This document shows, piece by piece, positions 1 through 8,790 of a stretch of 64,000 bases of DNA; the first letter of the stretch is position 1; each line of letters opens with the position of its first letter. Both the position numbers and the translations under genes were made by a program. The stretch lies in NCBI RefSeq assembly GCF_009811315.1, contig NZ_BLID01000001.1, positions 1-64,000 on the forward strand. The letters run 5' to 3'. The DNA is from Vibrio atypicus. Its GTDB lineage: Bacteria; Pseudomonadota; Gammaproteobacteria; Enterobacterales; Vibrionaceae. Below the pieces are notes generated by a model. It saw nothing but the letters and a program-made list of their open reading frames with translations. It ran no database searches and was not told the DNA's origin.

Positions 1-548
1 GCTCTGTAACCAAATAGCTGGAAAGCTAAACTCGCGCCCAAGGAAAAGACTTGGGTTCTTTACACCTCAGGAGTATATTCATGCGCATCTGTAAAAAGTG
101 TCGCACTTCAAACTTGATACTAAGCATGCGCTACTTCTATTTGTGCGCTCCAAGATATTGAAAAGTAGCATGATATGAAAGGCTTTGAACACTGAAGTGA
201 GACGGGCAGCTACAAAACTTAAACTCGATTAAGAGACGAGAGTTGGCTAGAAGAAAAACGCACTGAACTGCTCTACTTTCACTGGCTTCAAATTAGAAAA
301 GGATTCTTTCCTCGTACTTCAACAGCCACACCAAAAATAATTAAGGTTCTCTCAAAAGCCACCACGAAAATGAAGACGCGCCAAAGAAATAGGCTAAGAG
401 TTAGAAACCGTAAACGGTGAAATCAAAGCGAACACTCCACATATAGTGCCACCGGAAAGAACGTGAAATGCACCAACTGAAAGGTGTAAAGACGAACGCC
501 AACACAGATAAACACCAAAACTTATGACCTTTGATATCAAACCCGTAC
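1..548 (-). other. Partial integron cassette, no convincing gene
   Basis: This stretch lies beyond the first attC site and should be the next cassette of the array, read on the minus strand and running off the left window edge. No ORF above 60 codons is present. The minus strand has a 48-codon frame from a TTG at 540 to a stop at 394-396, immediately after the attC crossover, where cassette genes often start. On the plus strand a 26-codon frame begins at 80 behind an AGGAG box and starts MRICKKC, with a CxxC pair. Neither frame can be assigned to a family. The cassette may be a non-coding or decayed one. Confidence 0.35.
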
Positions 549-669
549 TAACGCCCTGTTAAGGTGTGAGCAACGCAATTCCGATGCTTCCGCATACCAC
601 CTTAAACACTAAACGCAACGCATAGTAAAAATGCCACGCGTTGCGAATCACTCTTAAACAGTTTGTTAT
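546..669 (-). repeat. VCR-like attC recombination site
   Basis: Read on the minus strand, this begins at the stop codon of the cassette gene with TAACAAACTGTTTAAGAG, continues through CAACGCGTGGC, and ends with CCTTAACAGGGCGTTAG. These blocks match the known layout of the Vibrio cholerae repeat (VCR) class of attC sites: outer R boxes (AAC and GTTAG) and an inner imperfect inverted repeat around GCAACGC/GCGTTGC. The length of about 120 bp fits the family. Position directly behind a gene stop codon is typical of a cassette. The integron-integrase crossover would be at the GTTAG near 549-552. Confidence 0.85.
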
Positions 670-1199
670 GCGCGTTTTTCAACGATCACAGCAGTTCCAA
701 CAGCTGTAACCATAAACATTGATTTTCCACCGCCAGAAACTTCATCTACATCGATAGATACACCTACGATAGCATTACATTTTTTACTTGCTGCCTGCTT
801 TCTCAACCCAAGAAGTGCATCAGATTTAATTTGGTCGAGTTTATTGTTATATGTCCCAGATTGACCGCCAACAATATCTCGAACTCCGGCGAGGATATCT
901 CGCAAAAAGTTCGTACCAGCAACCACAGTTGATGTAATGACACCGTGGTTTTCAACAATATCTAGATCACTTGATATAGCATTTGTGGATGAGGTTTTTA
1001 CAAATTCGTAGTTATCTTTACTCTTCAGTTGAGACTCCCAAGTTGCTATCGCCTCCTCTGCACTCGAAGCCTCACAACTATCGCTCAATATCTTGAAGCC
1101 TTGCTCCATAAACGAGCCAATCTCATCGGATGCTGTTTGTGACATTACATCCACTGGTACAACGACACCGGATTTTCCAAAAACAATGTACTTATTCAT
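666..1199 (-). CDS. YbjQ/UPF0145-like integron cassette protein
   Basis: The C-terminal part (about residues 95-175 of 177) resembles the UPF0145/YbjQ family, also called the putative heavy-metal-binding domain. It carries the conserved run of small and acidic residues around NAIVGVSID, followed by MFMVTAVGTAV. The N-terminal 90 residues are not recognised. I chose the ATG at 1199 rather than an upstream in-frame ATG at 1232, because the latter lies inside the flanking attC site (GTTATGCGC). The gene fills a single cassette between two attC sites on the minus strand, so it is probably expressed only weakly or from a neighbouring cassette promoter. YbjQ proteins are pentameric in known structures, but their function is unclear. 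Confidence 0.6.
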   Translation of the reverse strand: MNKYIVFGKSGVVVPVDVMSQTASDEIGSFMEQGFKILSDSCEASSAEEAIATWESQLKSKDNYEFVKTSSTNAISSDLDIVENHGVITSTVVAGTNFLRDILAGVRDIVGGQSGTYNNKLDQIKSDALLGLRKQAASKKCNAIVGVSIDVDEVSGGGKSMFMVTAVGTAVIVEKRA

Positions 1200-1228
1200 C
1201 TCTCTAAACTCATTTTTACACCTCAAGC

Positions 1229-1366
1229 GCATAACGCTTGTTAGCCGACAACTTGCCGTTTTTCACTCCTACATAATGCACTCTTAGTCATATCGGTTCA
1301 ATTAAAAATCAATACGTTAAAGTACGCAAAGAGATACTAAGCTGCAAAGTGTCGCCTAACAACGGG
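1229..1366 (-). repeat. Second attC-like site, degenerate outer box
   Basis: The inner inverted arms are GTTAGCCGACAACTTGC (from 1240) and GCAAAGTGTCGCCTAAC (to 1360), which pair over about 17 positions with few mismatches and enclose roughly 85 bp. On the minus strand the site ends in GCGTTATGC, a usual cassette-side R' box. The opposite outer box, where AAC would be expected, reads GTTCCCG, so the R'' half looks degenerate. This would be the upstream boundary of the YbjQ-like cassette. It belongs to a different attC sequence class from the VCR-like site. Confidence 0.65.
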
Positions 1367-1917
1367 AACACTAATTTTTCAATTCAATCGGTTAAATCTG
1401 AATAGGGTAAATTCAGATTCATAAGACATAAATGAGTAAAACATCTAACAATAAAAGGGGTAAAGACGTGTTTATCGAGATCGACTCCAATACGTCCTTT
1501 GACAAAAATGAGTTTGGAGCTCTACTTTAAGTGTGGCAGCAGGTTAGCTTTTAAGAATTATTAGGAATGAACAGGCGAGTAAAACAGAAATTAGCCAGGC
1601 TAAAAAAATTCAGATAATAGGCTTAGTTAGTTCATCAACTCATATACACGCTTTGCTTTACTACAACTTTTGTAGCTCCATCTGATTAATATTTACGCTT
1701 TTCTGTGACTCCTTTATCTTCGTTGTATCTCTCTAGTTTTCGACTACCTTAGCTCCTGATATATTGCAATTAAGCAAAGTTGATACAGTAAAGTAGTTAT
1801 GTAACAAAACAAGGTGCGGCCAAGCCAAGGCCAACAACTAAGCACCTACCCTTTACACAAGCCGTTTTTTGGCATTCATGCGTAACAATCAGTTCTTCAA
1901 CGATCTGGAGATACAAA
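1367..1917. other. Intergenic region at the integron edge
   Basis: About 550 bp without a recognisable gene. A 32-codon plus-strand frame (1432-1530, starting MSKTSNNKRGK) has no clear ribosome binding site and no family, and may be a cassette remnant. No third attC was found, so the array may end here. The last 60 bp hold the leader of the DUF6765-like gene, with GGAG just before its ATG. Confidence 0.4.
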
Positions 1918-2991
1918 ATGCAAATAGATGGACATCATACCCTGACCTACGTGGTAGCTCGGTTCGCGGGCATATCGCACCATAACGCAGAGATAGTGGC
2001 TTACTCAGCTCAATATGTGGATGAAGCAACAAACGATAAGCCTATATATTTTGACAACGGTGCAATGTTTGACCGCATAGTCTCGGCACATAAAATGCTC
2101 GACTATCGGAACACGCAAGAACTAGCGAATCATCTGGTTTGGATACCCTTCCACTTCCTTCCTGGCAACCAAGGACTCCCCTGGGACATAACACCAGATG
2201 GTTCATTTATTCATCGATTGGTTTGTAAACCCGACAGTTATGTAGCAAGGGACATGCTACATATGGTAGCTACACATTGGGATAAACCATTTGCAGCTCA
2301 CCTCATGGGTATTGCAATGCATGTGTACGCAGATACATTTGCCCACCAAGGCTTTGCTGGCGTCATTCATGATTACAATATCGTGAATGAACTAGATTCT
2401 TCATCTACGTCCACTTTAGAAGGCATTAAAGATAGATTAATGAGCCAAGGGATCTCGTCGGCATCACCACTCGGCCACGGCGCCGCTCTGTCTTTTCCCG
2501 ATCGCCCCTACGCATCATGGAGTTATATTAACGGTGAAGGATTACCCGTAAAACGAAATAATACAGCAATCTATCTCGATGCCGCGAACGCCATGTGTAA
2601 AGTGCTTCAATGTTGGAATAGTGGTGACACCCAAATCAATGTCGATGAGCAGCCTGGACTAACTTCCGAGCAATACTCCATTATTGAGCAGACTTTCCTA
2701 GAACTCGATGACGACGATGGTCATGCTCGTCATGCTAAATGGATTAAAAAACTACAACAAGGCAGTTTTGGGTTTGAGCCCGTTAATTTGTCCTTCGATA
2801 AAGATGGAAGCAACAGTTGGAAAGTCATAGCAAGAGGGCATGGTTCGATCCAAGATGATGATAAAGTTGTTTACCACTACACAGATGACTTTCTGCACTC
2901 AGACTGGAAAAAGTTTCATGACGCTCTAAAAACGTATCGGTTAGAACTGATTCGAGATATCTTACCTCGGTACGGTATCTGCGTTGCTTAA
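1918..2991 (+). CDS. DUF6765-like protein, possible metal-dependent enzyme
   Basis: A 357-residue protein without a signal peptide. The N-terminus (MQIDGHHTLTY, then a conserved AYSAQYVDEATND block) resembles the DUF6765 family as I remember it. Residues 128-143 form an H-x6-H-x3-D-x3-H pattern (H128, H135, D139, H143) inside a predicted helix, similar in spacing to metal-binding helices of zinc-dependent phospholipase C/S1-P1-type folds. That functional link is inference. GGAG lies 6-7 bases before the ATG. It is the first of three co-directional genes, followed 27 bases later by a lipoprotein gene, which suggests an operon with a surface-linked role. Family membership is moderately sure; activity is unknown. 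Confidence 0.65.
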   Translation: MQIDGHHTLTYVVARFAGISHHNAEIVAYSAQYVDEATNDKPIYFDNGAMFDRIVSAHKMLDYRNTQELANHLVWIPFHFLPGNQGLPWDITPDGSFIHRLVCKPDSYVARDMLHMVATHWDKPFAAHLMGIAMHVYADTFAHQGFAGVIHDYNIVNELDSSSTSTLEGIKDRLMSQGISSASPLGHGAALSFPDRPYASWSYINGEGLPVKRNNTAIYLDAANAMCKVLQCWNSGDTQINVDEQPGLTSEQYSIIEQTFLELDDDDGHARHAKWIKKLQQGSFGFEPVNLSFDKDGSNSWKVIARGHGSIQDDDKVVYHYTDDFLHSDWKKFHDALKTYRLELIRDILPRYGICVA

Positions 2992-3018
2992 AACGAAGAG
3001 AATAAGGCTTAGTGATAT

Positions 3019-3954
3019 ATGAAACATAAAATCCTATACAGTATGATACCGACAATACGCTTCAAAGTTGTTTTACTTACAGTGGTTACGTTAGCAGGGT
3101 GTGCATCAAATGAATCAATAACGATGCTTACCCAATACGCTGAACAAACTACGAAAGTTCAAGGTGCCCTGATGAACGTGTATGAGTCAGCAGATGATGC
3201 TCGAATCAGTGCAGAGCTAGTTAAAGCGACACGGGATGGAATAACGGGAAATAGATTAAATATAGCGACCATAGACAATTCAGGACAAGAACTTCTACTG
3301 TACAACCTACAGCAGTATTCTCAGAGTATTTACGCTTTGGCCACAAATGACCGAAGTGAAGCGTTAAACAAGTACTCCCAAAAACTGAACGAATCATTAG
3401 TGTCACTATCAGAGTCGCATCATGCCGAATACATTAATTCCAGTGATATCGAACTTCTCTCAACCAGTGTAAACGCTATTGCGAGGGCCTATACAGAAAA
3501 GAGCCGCTATGACCTACTAAAGAGTATTTTGATAGACTCAGAATCCATCATTCAAAGTTCGTACGAAGCTTTGAAAGGCGAGTTGGGCTCATGGAAACAG
3601 GCAACCAAAATTAGCTTAGAAAAAGAATTGCAAATTCGCCTGTATCTACTCAACAACCCAAATCGTTGTGAAGAACTCAATGATAGGCGCTGCGTGACAT
3701 TCCATCATTCATTGGAAGAAAGAGTTAATGCCTATAGAAAGACGTATGAGCTAAAAATCCGCCTAAACGACCTAGACGCTAACTACGCAAAGCTTGAGCG
3801 TGCATTGGGAGCGATTCAACAGTTAAACAAATCTATTGTTGTATCCCTTAAAAGCGATGACGACTTAACTAAGGGGGCGGCGAAGAAAGCACTGCAGTCG
3901 ACTAAAATGCAGATCGATGCAATCAAAGACTTTCGCGACACATTAGGAGAATGA
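3019..3954 (+). CDS. Predicted lipoprotein, helical, unknown function
   Basis: The N-terminus has a positively charged start, a hydrophobic stretch and a lipobox VTLAGC with the cysteine at about residue 28, so the protein should be lipid-anchored, probably at the outer membrane. The remaining 280 residues are rich in Leu, Glu, Lys and Ser and look mainly helical or coiled coil, with a Cys pair near residues 217 and 223 (NRCEELNDRRC). No family was recognised. The start at 3019 has an AAGG motif about 10 bases upstream; the Met at 3043 would also leave a workable signal. It lies between the DUF6765-like gene and a small coiled-coil gene starting 4 bases after its stop. Confidence 0.6.
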   Translation: MKHKILYSMIPTIRFKVVLLTVVTLAGCASNESITMLTQYAEQTTKVQGALMNVYESADDARISAELVKATRDGITGNRLNIATIDNSGQELLLYNLQQYSQSIYALATNDRSEALNKYSQKLNESLVSLSESHHAEYINSSDIELLSTSVNAIARAYTEKSRYDLLKSILIDSESIIQSSYEALKGELGSWKQATKISLEKELQIRLYLLNNPNRCEELNDRRCVTFHHSLEERVNAYRKTYELKIRLNDLDANYAKLERALGAIQQLNKSIVVSLKSDDDLTKGAAKKALQSTKMQIDAIKDFRDTLGE

Positions 3955-3958
3955 CCAC

Positions 3959-4288
3959 ATGCACGACAAGAATGCGACCTACGAAGAACTCCAAAGTGCG
4001 TATGACGAGATCCACTCGTTTCTTAACGACGAAATGGTTGGGCCAGAACACGACTCACTCATTGCAAGTTTTGAAGAACTAGGTGATAAGCTGCAAGAGT
4101 ATCACTCCCAACTTATTGAGAAGAATTCAAGCACGTTCAAAGCTTCATTGGAAGAACTTGATGAACTAATTGCTAGCGCCAAAGAAGGAATAAAGGAGCT
4201 AAAGGAAGTAGACAACAAAATCAAAAAACTGGCTAAAGTAGCCCATGCTGTTGATAAAGTTGTAGAGCAAATAGGCAAAATTATCTAG
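3959..4288 (+). CDS. Small acidic coiled-coil protein
   Basis: A 109-residue cytosolic protein with heptad-like Leu/Ile spacing through almost its whole length and a highly charged composition (many Glu and Lys), so it is probably an extended coiled coil or helical bundle. It starts 4 bases after the lipoprotein stop, with GGAG in the lipoprotein's last codons as ribosome binding site, showing tight coupling. No family was recognised. A role as chaperone, immunity or partner subunit for the two upstream products would fit but is only a guess. Confidence 0.6.
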   Translation: MHDKNATYEELQSAYDEIHSFLNDEMVGPEHDSLIASFEELGDKLQEYHSQLIEKNSSTFKASLEELDELIASAKEGIKELKEVDNKIKKLAKVAHAVDKVVEQIGKII

Positions 4289-4299
4289 TGTCAAAGAGT

Positions 4300-4324
4300 A
4301 CTGGCGCTCACCTATAGCGCCAGT
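4300..4324 (+). terminator. Hairpin after the three-gene unit
   Basis: A perfect 9-bp inverted repeat, ACTGGCGCT and AGCGCCAGT, with a 7-base loop lies 12 bases after the coiled-coil gene stop. There is no strong T-run, so it may be a weak terminator or an mRNA 3' end stabiliser. It marks the end of the transcription unit. Confidence 0.5.
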
Positions 4325-4494
4325 CACATTCGAAGTTTAGTCAAGCTCCCTGTGGAGTTACCTTCACATCAAACAAGTTTTCCGACAATAAACCCAACAA
4401 CGAACCTAATCCAACTTCTATACAAGAAAGTGTAATTTTGAGACTTTGAGGATCGCTTGCGATACCAAATGAGATGACTCAACTAAATCTACAT

Positions 4495-5571
4495 TTACAC
4501 CAATTTTGACGAAATTTCGTTGGCCGTGATTATCGCTTGAACTAGATCGCTTGGCTTTATCGTGAAAGGCATATTATGGATGGTTTCGCTAGACTCACAT
4601 GCAGCATCAGCCACGACTTTAAGGTGAGCTAATTCGATTTTAGATATACCCATTTCTTTCAACGTCGTAGGAAGCCCTAGTTCACGACAAAATTTAATAA
4701 TTGCTTTTAGCTCATCGGTATCAGATCTTTCTAGTACAAGTTGAACAATAGTGCCAAAAGCGACTTTTTCGCCGTGTAACAAATGATGACATTCGTTGAG
4801 TTGCGAAAAACCATTGTGAATAGCATGAGCAGCGGCCAACCCCGAACTTTCGAAACCAATACCACTTAAATAGGTATTCGCTTCAATAATATTCTCTAGA
4901 GCAAGTGTCACTTCACCATTATCAACACTACGCTTAGCATCAAGACCAAACTTCAATAAGGTTTCATATGCGAGCTTGGCCAACGTGAATGCAGATAAAC
5001 TCGGTATACCTCCTGCCATGGTGGTACGCTGATATTGATAGTTAACTCTAGCTTCAAAATATGTGGCTAGTGCATCTCCGATACCAGCAACCAGCAAACG
5101 AGTAGGAGCTTTCGCGATAATATGTGAGTCAACGACGACAAGATCTGGATTTTTACGAAGTGGAAGGTATTCTAAGAATTCACCTGACTGTTTATAGACG
5201 ACCGAAAGAGCACTCGTTGGAGCATCGCTCGAAGCTGCTGTAGGACAAACTACCACTGCGATGTTCTGTAAATGACTTATAGCCTTAGCACTATCAATGA
5301 CTTTTCCGCCTCCAACACCAATAACGACATCAATAGACTTTTCTTTTACTAAGAGTCCTAGCCGTTCAATTTCTTCATAGCAGCATTCACCCGAAAATAG
5401 TTCTATCTTCTTAAATACACTGTCAGAAAAATCAATACTCACCTTTTCGCTTATTGTTTTATCAATGATCACCAATGCTCTGGTACCCAAATGCATCACC
5501 AAAGACGCCAGCTCATTAAGTACATGAGGACCTTGAACATATTTAGCAGGAGAAAGAATTACTCGATTCAT
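4495..5571 (-). CDS. Glycerol dehydrogenase, GldA
   Basis: NAD-dependent, metal-containing glycerol dehydrogenase (glycerol to dihydroxyacetone). Similarity to E. coli GldA runs throughout: N-terminal MNRVILSPAKYVQG, NAD-binding GVGGGKVIDSAK, metal-ligand regions GIGDALATYFEAR, AAAHAIHNG and LLHGEKVAFG, and a C-terminal ETIHNMP block. The start at 5571 is supported by an AGGAT box upstream and by the alignment to GldA. An upstream frame extension to 5622 would run through the intergenic hairpin and is rejected. It is the last gene of a minus-strand operon with an aldehyde dehydrogenase and a FIST protein, so its natural substrate may be another polyol or a hydroxyketone. Confidence 0.9.
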   Translation of the reverse strand: MNRVILSPAKYVQGPHVLNELASLVMHLGTRALVIIDKTISEKVSIDFSDSVFKKIELFSGECCYEEIERLGLLVKEKSIDVVIGVGGGKVIDSAKAISHLQNIAVVVCPTAASSDAPTSALSVVYKQSGEFLEYLPLRKNPDLVVVDSHIIAKAPTRLLVAGIGDALATYFEARVNYQYQRTTMAGGIPSLSAFTLAKLAYETLLKFGLDAKRSVDNGEVTLALENIIEANTYLSGIGFESSGLAAAHAIHNGFSQLNECHHLLHGEKVAFGTIVQLVLERSDTDELKAIIKFCRELGLPTTLKEMGISKIELAHLKVVADAACESSETIHNMPFTIKPSDLVQAIITANEISSKLV

Positions 5572-5592
5572 AATAAATCCTTGAAATAATAG

Positions 5593-5620
5593 GACCGTGT
5601 TATGAACACACAACACGGTC
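5593..5620 (-). promoter_or_regulatory. Intercistronic hairpin between aldehyde dehydrogenase gene and gldA
   Basis: Perfect 9-bp arms GACCGTGTT and AACACGGTC with a 10-base loop lie in the 58-base gap between the aldehyde dehydrogenase stop and the gldA start. On the minus strand the hairpin is followed by CTATTATTTC, not a T-run. An RNA-processing or stability element that sets the ratio of the two enzymes is likelier than a full terminator. Confidence 0.5.
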
Positions 5621-5629
5621 ATCTGATAG

Positions 5630-7030
5630 TTAGTAAACGTCTTTAAGGATTAAGCTTTTAACTTTTGACATTTCTTCCAGCGTGGATGAAACCCCTTCAC
5701 TTCCAAAGCCACTCATTTTGTGTCCACAGAAAGGAATTTCGAAACTACGATAGAAACTGGCTCCATTGACAACAAACACGCCACACTCGATTTGTTTAGA
5801 GTATGCGATGGCCTTTTTGTAGTCAGTAGAGAAAACACAAGCACTCAGAGCATAAATAGAGGCGTTAGCAATACGAATAGCTTCCTCTTCAGTATCAAAA
5901 GGAATAATGGACACTACTGGACCAAAAATCTCCATATTTGATGCGACATCGGCTGTTACGGGGACGTCCGTAATAATCGTTGGGCTGTAACAAGCGCCTT
6001 CTCTTGTTCCACCAAAAACTAGTTTCCCCCCCTGTTCAATTGTCAGTGCGACTTGTCTCTCCACTGACACAGCAGCCTGCTCGCTGATAAGACAACCAAA
6101 ATCTGTTGACTCATCTTGTGGGGAGCCTAGGTGTAGTTGCTGCAGTTGAGCGATGCTTTTCTCGATGAATGTGTCTACTTTCGACTTGTGAATGATGAAA
6201 CGTTTACTTGCGCAGCAGACTTGACCCGAGTTGTACATACGTCCCCAAATCATCTCTTTTACTGCGAGATCGACATCGGCATCTTCGCAGACGATGAAAG
6301 CATCGTTCCCGCCAAGCTCTAATGCGACATGTGCCAGACGTGACGCACAAATATCCGCGATTTCGAGTCCAACAGGTGTCGAGCCCGTGAAAGTAACCAT
6401 ATTGACGTCCGGATGTTGCGTCAGCACTGGACCAATATCTCTACCCTCACCGATTAAACAATGAATCGCATCTTTAGGTACCCCCGCTTTCTTCAACAAC
6501 TTAACCAACTCTGTGACAGTGAGGGGGTTGTTGGTAGAAGGTAACACAATGACTGAATTACCCATCATCAATGCAGGAGCTACCTTTTGACAAAATAGAT
6601 CACAAGGAAAGTTAAAGGGTAAAATACAAGCAACAACACCGAGTGGCTCTCGCGTGGTGATCTGAAGATTAGACGCTTGGCCAGCTTCACTGGTACCAGG
6701 GAAGGAAGTGTCGTATAAATGCTTCGCCTTTTCGATAAATGCTAAAAATCCAATAGAGATATTATTAATTTCCGCTTGCGCTTCTTTAATCGGCTTGCCC
6801 GACTCTTGAGACAGTAAAGAACTAAGTTTGTCTTTTTCATCTTCAACTAAGGTTAGAAATTTATATAAAACAGTCGCTCGTGAGCTTAGCGGTAAATCAC
6901 TCCATGTTTTCTGACCAAGAACTGCATCTAAGATGTGTTTTTCCACTTGCTTTTTAGTTGTCGTTTTCAACTCAGCGATCAGTTCATTATTGTATGGGTT
7001 ATGGACATTTAGCATATTTTTATTTGACAT
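5630..7030 (-). CDS. NAD(P)-dependent aldehyde dehydrogenase
   Basis: A 466-residue member of the aldehyde dehydrogenase superfamily. Visible signatures are the N-terminal NPYNNELIAEL, the PFNFPCDLFCQKVAPAL block at about 150, the VTFTGSTPVG nucleotide-binding turn, the general-base Glu in LELGGND and the catalytic Cys in NSGQVCCASKRF. The FGPVVS motif is near the C-terminus. The ATG at 7030 is preferred over the TTG at 7042, since GAGAA lies just before it. Its gene sits between the FIST and gldA genes. It may oxidise an aldehyde linked to the GldA polyol or hydroxyketone product. The exact substrate cannot be read from the sequence. Confidence 0.85.
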   Translation of the reverse strand: MSNKNMLNVHNPYNNELIAELKTTTKKQVEKHILDAVLGQKTWSDLPLSSRATVLYKFLTLVEDEKDKLSSLLSQESGKPIKEAQAEINNISIGFLAFIEKAKHLYDTSFPGTSEAGQASNLQITTREPLGVVACILPFNFPCDLFCQKVAPALMMGNSVIVLPSTNNPLTVTELVKLLKKAGVPKDAIHCLIGEGRDIGPVLTQHPDVNMVTFTGSTPVGLEIADICASRLAHVALELGGNDAFIVCEDADVDLAVKEMIWGRMYNSGQVCCASKRFIIHKSKVDTFIEKSIAQLQQLHLGSPQDESTDFGCLISEQAAVSVERQVALTIEQGGKLVFGGTREGACYSPTIITDVPVTADVASNMEIFGPVVSIIPFDTEEEAIRIANASIYALSACVFSTDYKKAIAYSKQIECGVFVVNGASFYRSFEIPFCGHKMSGFGSEGVSSTLEEMSKVKSLILKDVY

Positions 7031-7047
7031 GATTATTCTCAATATTC

Positions 7048-8238
7048 TTATTTTTCAAAAGCGGTAAATGAAAGCATCAGCCCGCCGCAAGTATTCGCAC
7101 TACATTCGTTATATCCATATTCGCCAAAGGTGAACTCCACTACATAAGGAATATCACCACATTCCTCTTGAAGGATTTCGTGGACTTGATGGATCTCGTT
7201 GCCAATTTCCATTCGACGGCCAGCACAGTGAACGAGATGTAAAGCGCCCACTTTTTCCTTTGGCATCTTGGCAAATAGTTCCCGAATGGTGTGTCGGACT
7301 GCCCCGATCAGTTCCGCTTTCGTCGCTGACATTTGAATGAATGACGAACCTTCACAAATGTCGTTTCCAACGGACATGGACATATCATCATATCCAACGA
7401 GCGGGTGACGTATCGCGGTCAAAGAGCCTGTTATATCTTTGATGCCAATAGGCTTTAAAATAGACTTGGTAAGAAGTTGATCGCCGCGGAGGCTCTCTAC
7501 TGTTTCTCCAATCCATTCGGCGTATTGTTTTAATGCAGGTTGATTATTAATTTCGCATACCACACGCTTGCCTTTCATTTTGGTGACAAGTCCCATGTTT
7601 ATCGACTCGTGATATCCGTCGGCGTATTGATTAACAATCTTTTTGTTTGACAAAAATAACGCTGCTGCTGCGCCGTTTCTGGTTGACTCGCTTTGTGTAA
7701 ACAATGCCCAACTCCCTTGGACCGAGTTGTCTGCTGCACTCCCACCAAACAAGGGCAAACGGCCAGTTTTTTGGCTGATACCTTCTAAGTAACTCTCTTC
7801 TTCACCTGGAGAAGAAACCATGTGCAAGAATGCGGGTTGCTGCTCAGAAACAACGAGACCTTGGTTTAAGCTATGACCCAATTTGAGCCCGAGAGTATAA
7901 GCTTCCAAAGAGTCTGATTGCTCAGAAGCGTTACTCACCAAAGACGTTCTAACTTCCAGCTGAGCATCGTAAATGGCTAAAGCGCATGCGAAACCCTCAC
8001 GATTAAATAAATACCCATTTGGTGTAATGACTCCGCATGAGGACGTGTTTCCTATAATATTAACCTCACCAAGAACACTTTTAACGCCTTTAACAAGCTC
8101 GGAATGTTCATGAGTTTCACTGATGTATATAAAAATAATACTTGTTTTGGTGAGTTTTGATTTAATGCTTTTTCCAATATGTTCACCAGATTTAAAGCTA
8201 TCTGGTTCGATATTTGAGCATACATGTGATTGAAGCAT
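7048..8238 (-). CDS. FIST-domain sensor protein
   Basis: Two domains are visible. A FIST_N-like half (about residues 20-215) has the conserved Thr/Ser-Cys-Gly turn near NTSSCGVITPNG and a GGSAADN block, and a FIST_C-like half (about 220-365) follows. No GGDEF, kinase or chemotaxis output domain is attached, so this is a stand-alone sensor or enzyme. FIST domains are thought to bind small ligands such as amino acids. The C-terminus has a Cys pair (ECSANTCGG). AAGGAG lies 6 bases before the ATG at 8238, which beats the upstream ATG at 8265. The operon with aldehyde and glycerol dehydrogenases suggests it senses a substrate or product of that pathway (inference). Confidence 0.8.
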   Translation of the reverse strand: MLQSHVCSNIEPDSFKSGEHIGKSIKSKLTKTSIIFIYISETHEHSELVKGVKSVLGEVNIIGNTSSCGVITPNGYLFNREGFACALAIYDAQLEVRTSLVSNASEQSDSLEAYTLGLKLGHSLNQGLVVSEQQPAFLHMVSSPGEEESYLEGISQKTGRLPLFGGSAADNSVQGSWALFTQSESTRNGAAAALFLSNKKIVNQYADGYHESINMGLVTKMKGKRVVCEINNQPALKQYAEWIGETVESLRGDQLLTKSILKPIGIKDITGSLTAIRHPLVGYDDMSMSVGNDICEGSSFIQMSATKAELIGAVRHTIRELFAKMPKEKVGALHLVHCAGRRMEIGNEIHQVHEILQEECGDIPYVVEFTFGEYGYNECSANTCGGLMLSFTAFEK

Positions 8239-8570
8239 GTCGTTCTCCTTTTTCTTCGTAACCATTTAACCAATGGGCATGAACTAAAAGGTAGTAATAT
8301 TCTACTATTAAAAAAAATGTGACGTCAGCCAAAATAAAATATCAACGAGAAAAATTAAAAACTGACCAATAACAAAATTACCATAGAAAACGAATAATCA
8401 TAAAACGTTTGACTAATTAAGATAGATCAGGAGTAATAAAAACCGAGCAATCACCTTCAAATTATCACAACGACTTGAAAGCAAAGCTCTATTATAATCA
8501 AAACACATGTCTTTTGATTCGTCTATTGGGAGTCTTAAGCTTTATCAAATTATCTGTATTCAGTAAAAAT

Positions 8571-8614
8571 CCACCTGCATAGCAGCTGGCTTTTAAAGGC
8601 CCCCTAGAAGGGGC
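8571..8614 (-). repeat. Tandem hairpins of an IS200-like right end
   Basis: Two hairpins lie just past the stop codon of the transposase relic. One has arms CCACCTGC and GCAGCTGG (8571-8589, one mismatch); the other has arms GGCCCC and GGGGCT around a CTAGAA-type loop (about 8598-8614). IS200/IS605 elements carry subterminal hairpins that are recognised as single-strand DNA by TnpA, so these fit the right end of such an element. Confidence 0.45.
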
Positions 8615-8620
8615 TCACTG

Positions 8621-8790
8621 TTAGTTGTCTAATCCCAACCGCATCTGTCACTCTTCTTCCTTTCCAACACGATCTTGATGTCGGACATATCTGCGTATTA
8701 TTTCCTCATTCATCGGTACTGAATCAACGAAGTGGCCTCTTTGCTAAAATTTATTACCCAATAATTTCTTCTTTCTTAAATACAAAACTT
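8621..8790 (-). pseudogene. Remnant of IS200/IS605-family transposase TnpA
   Basis: Conceptual translation of the minus strand ending at the stop 8621-8623 gives KKLLGNKF, a stop, then QRGHFVDSVPMNEEIIRRY and VRHQDRVGKEE, another stop, then QMRLGLDN. This matches the C-terminal third of Vibrio IS200-type TnpA (the FVDSV-x-MNEEIIRRYVRHQ region). At least two in-frame stops and loss of the N-terminal half, with the HUH motif not found, show that it is dead. The hairpins behind it support the call. The left end could not be located. Confidence 0.6.

Noticed and set aside
2825..3055. Minus-strand ORF overlapping the DUF6765-like and lipoprotein genes
   Set aside because: Shadow of two well-supported plus-strand genes; low-complexity composition and no ribosome binding site.
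5572..5622. gldA extension upstream to 5622
   Set aside because: It would translate the intercistronic hairpin; the ATG at 5571 aligns with GldA and has an AGGAT box.
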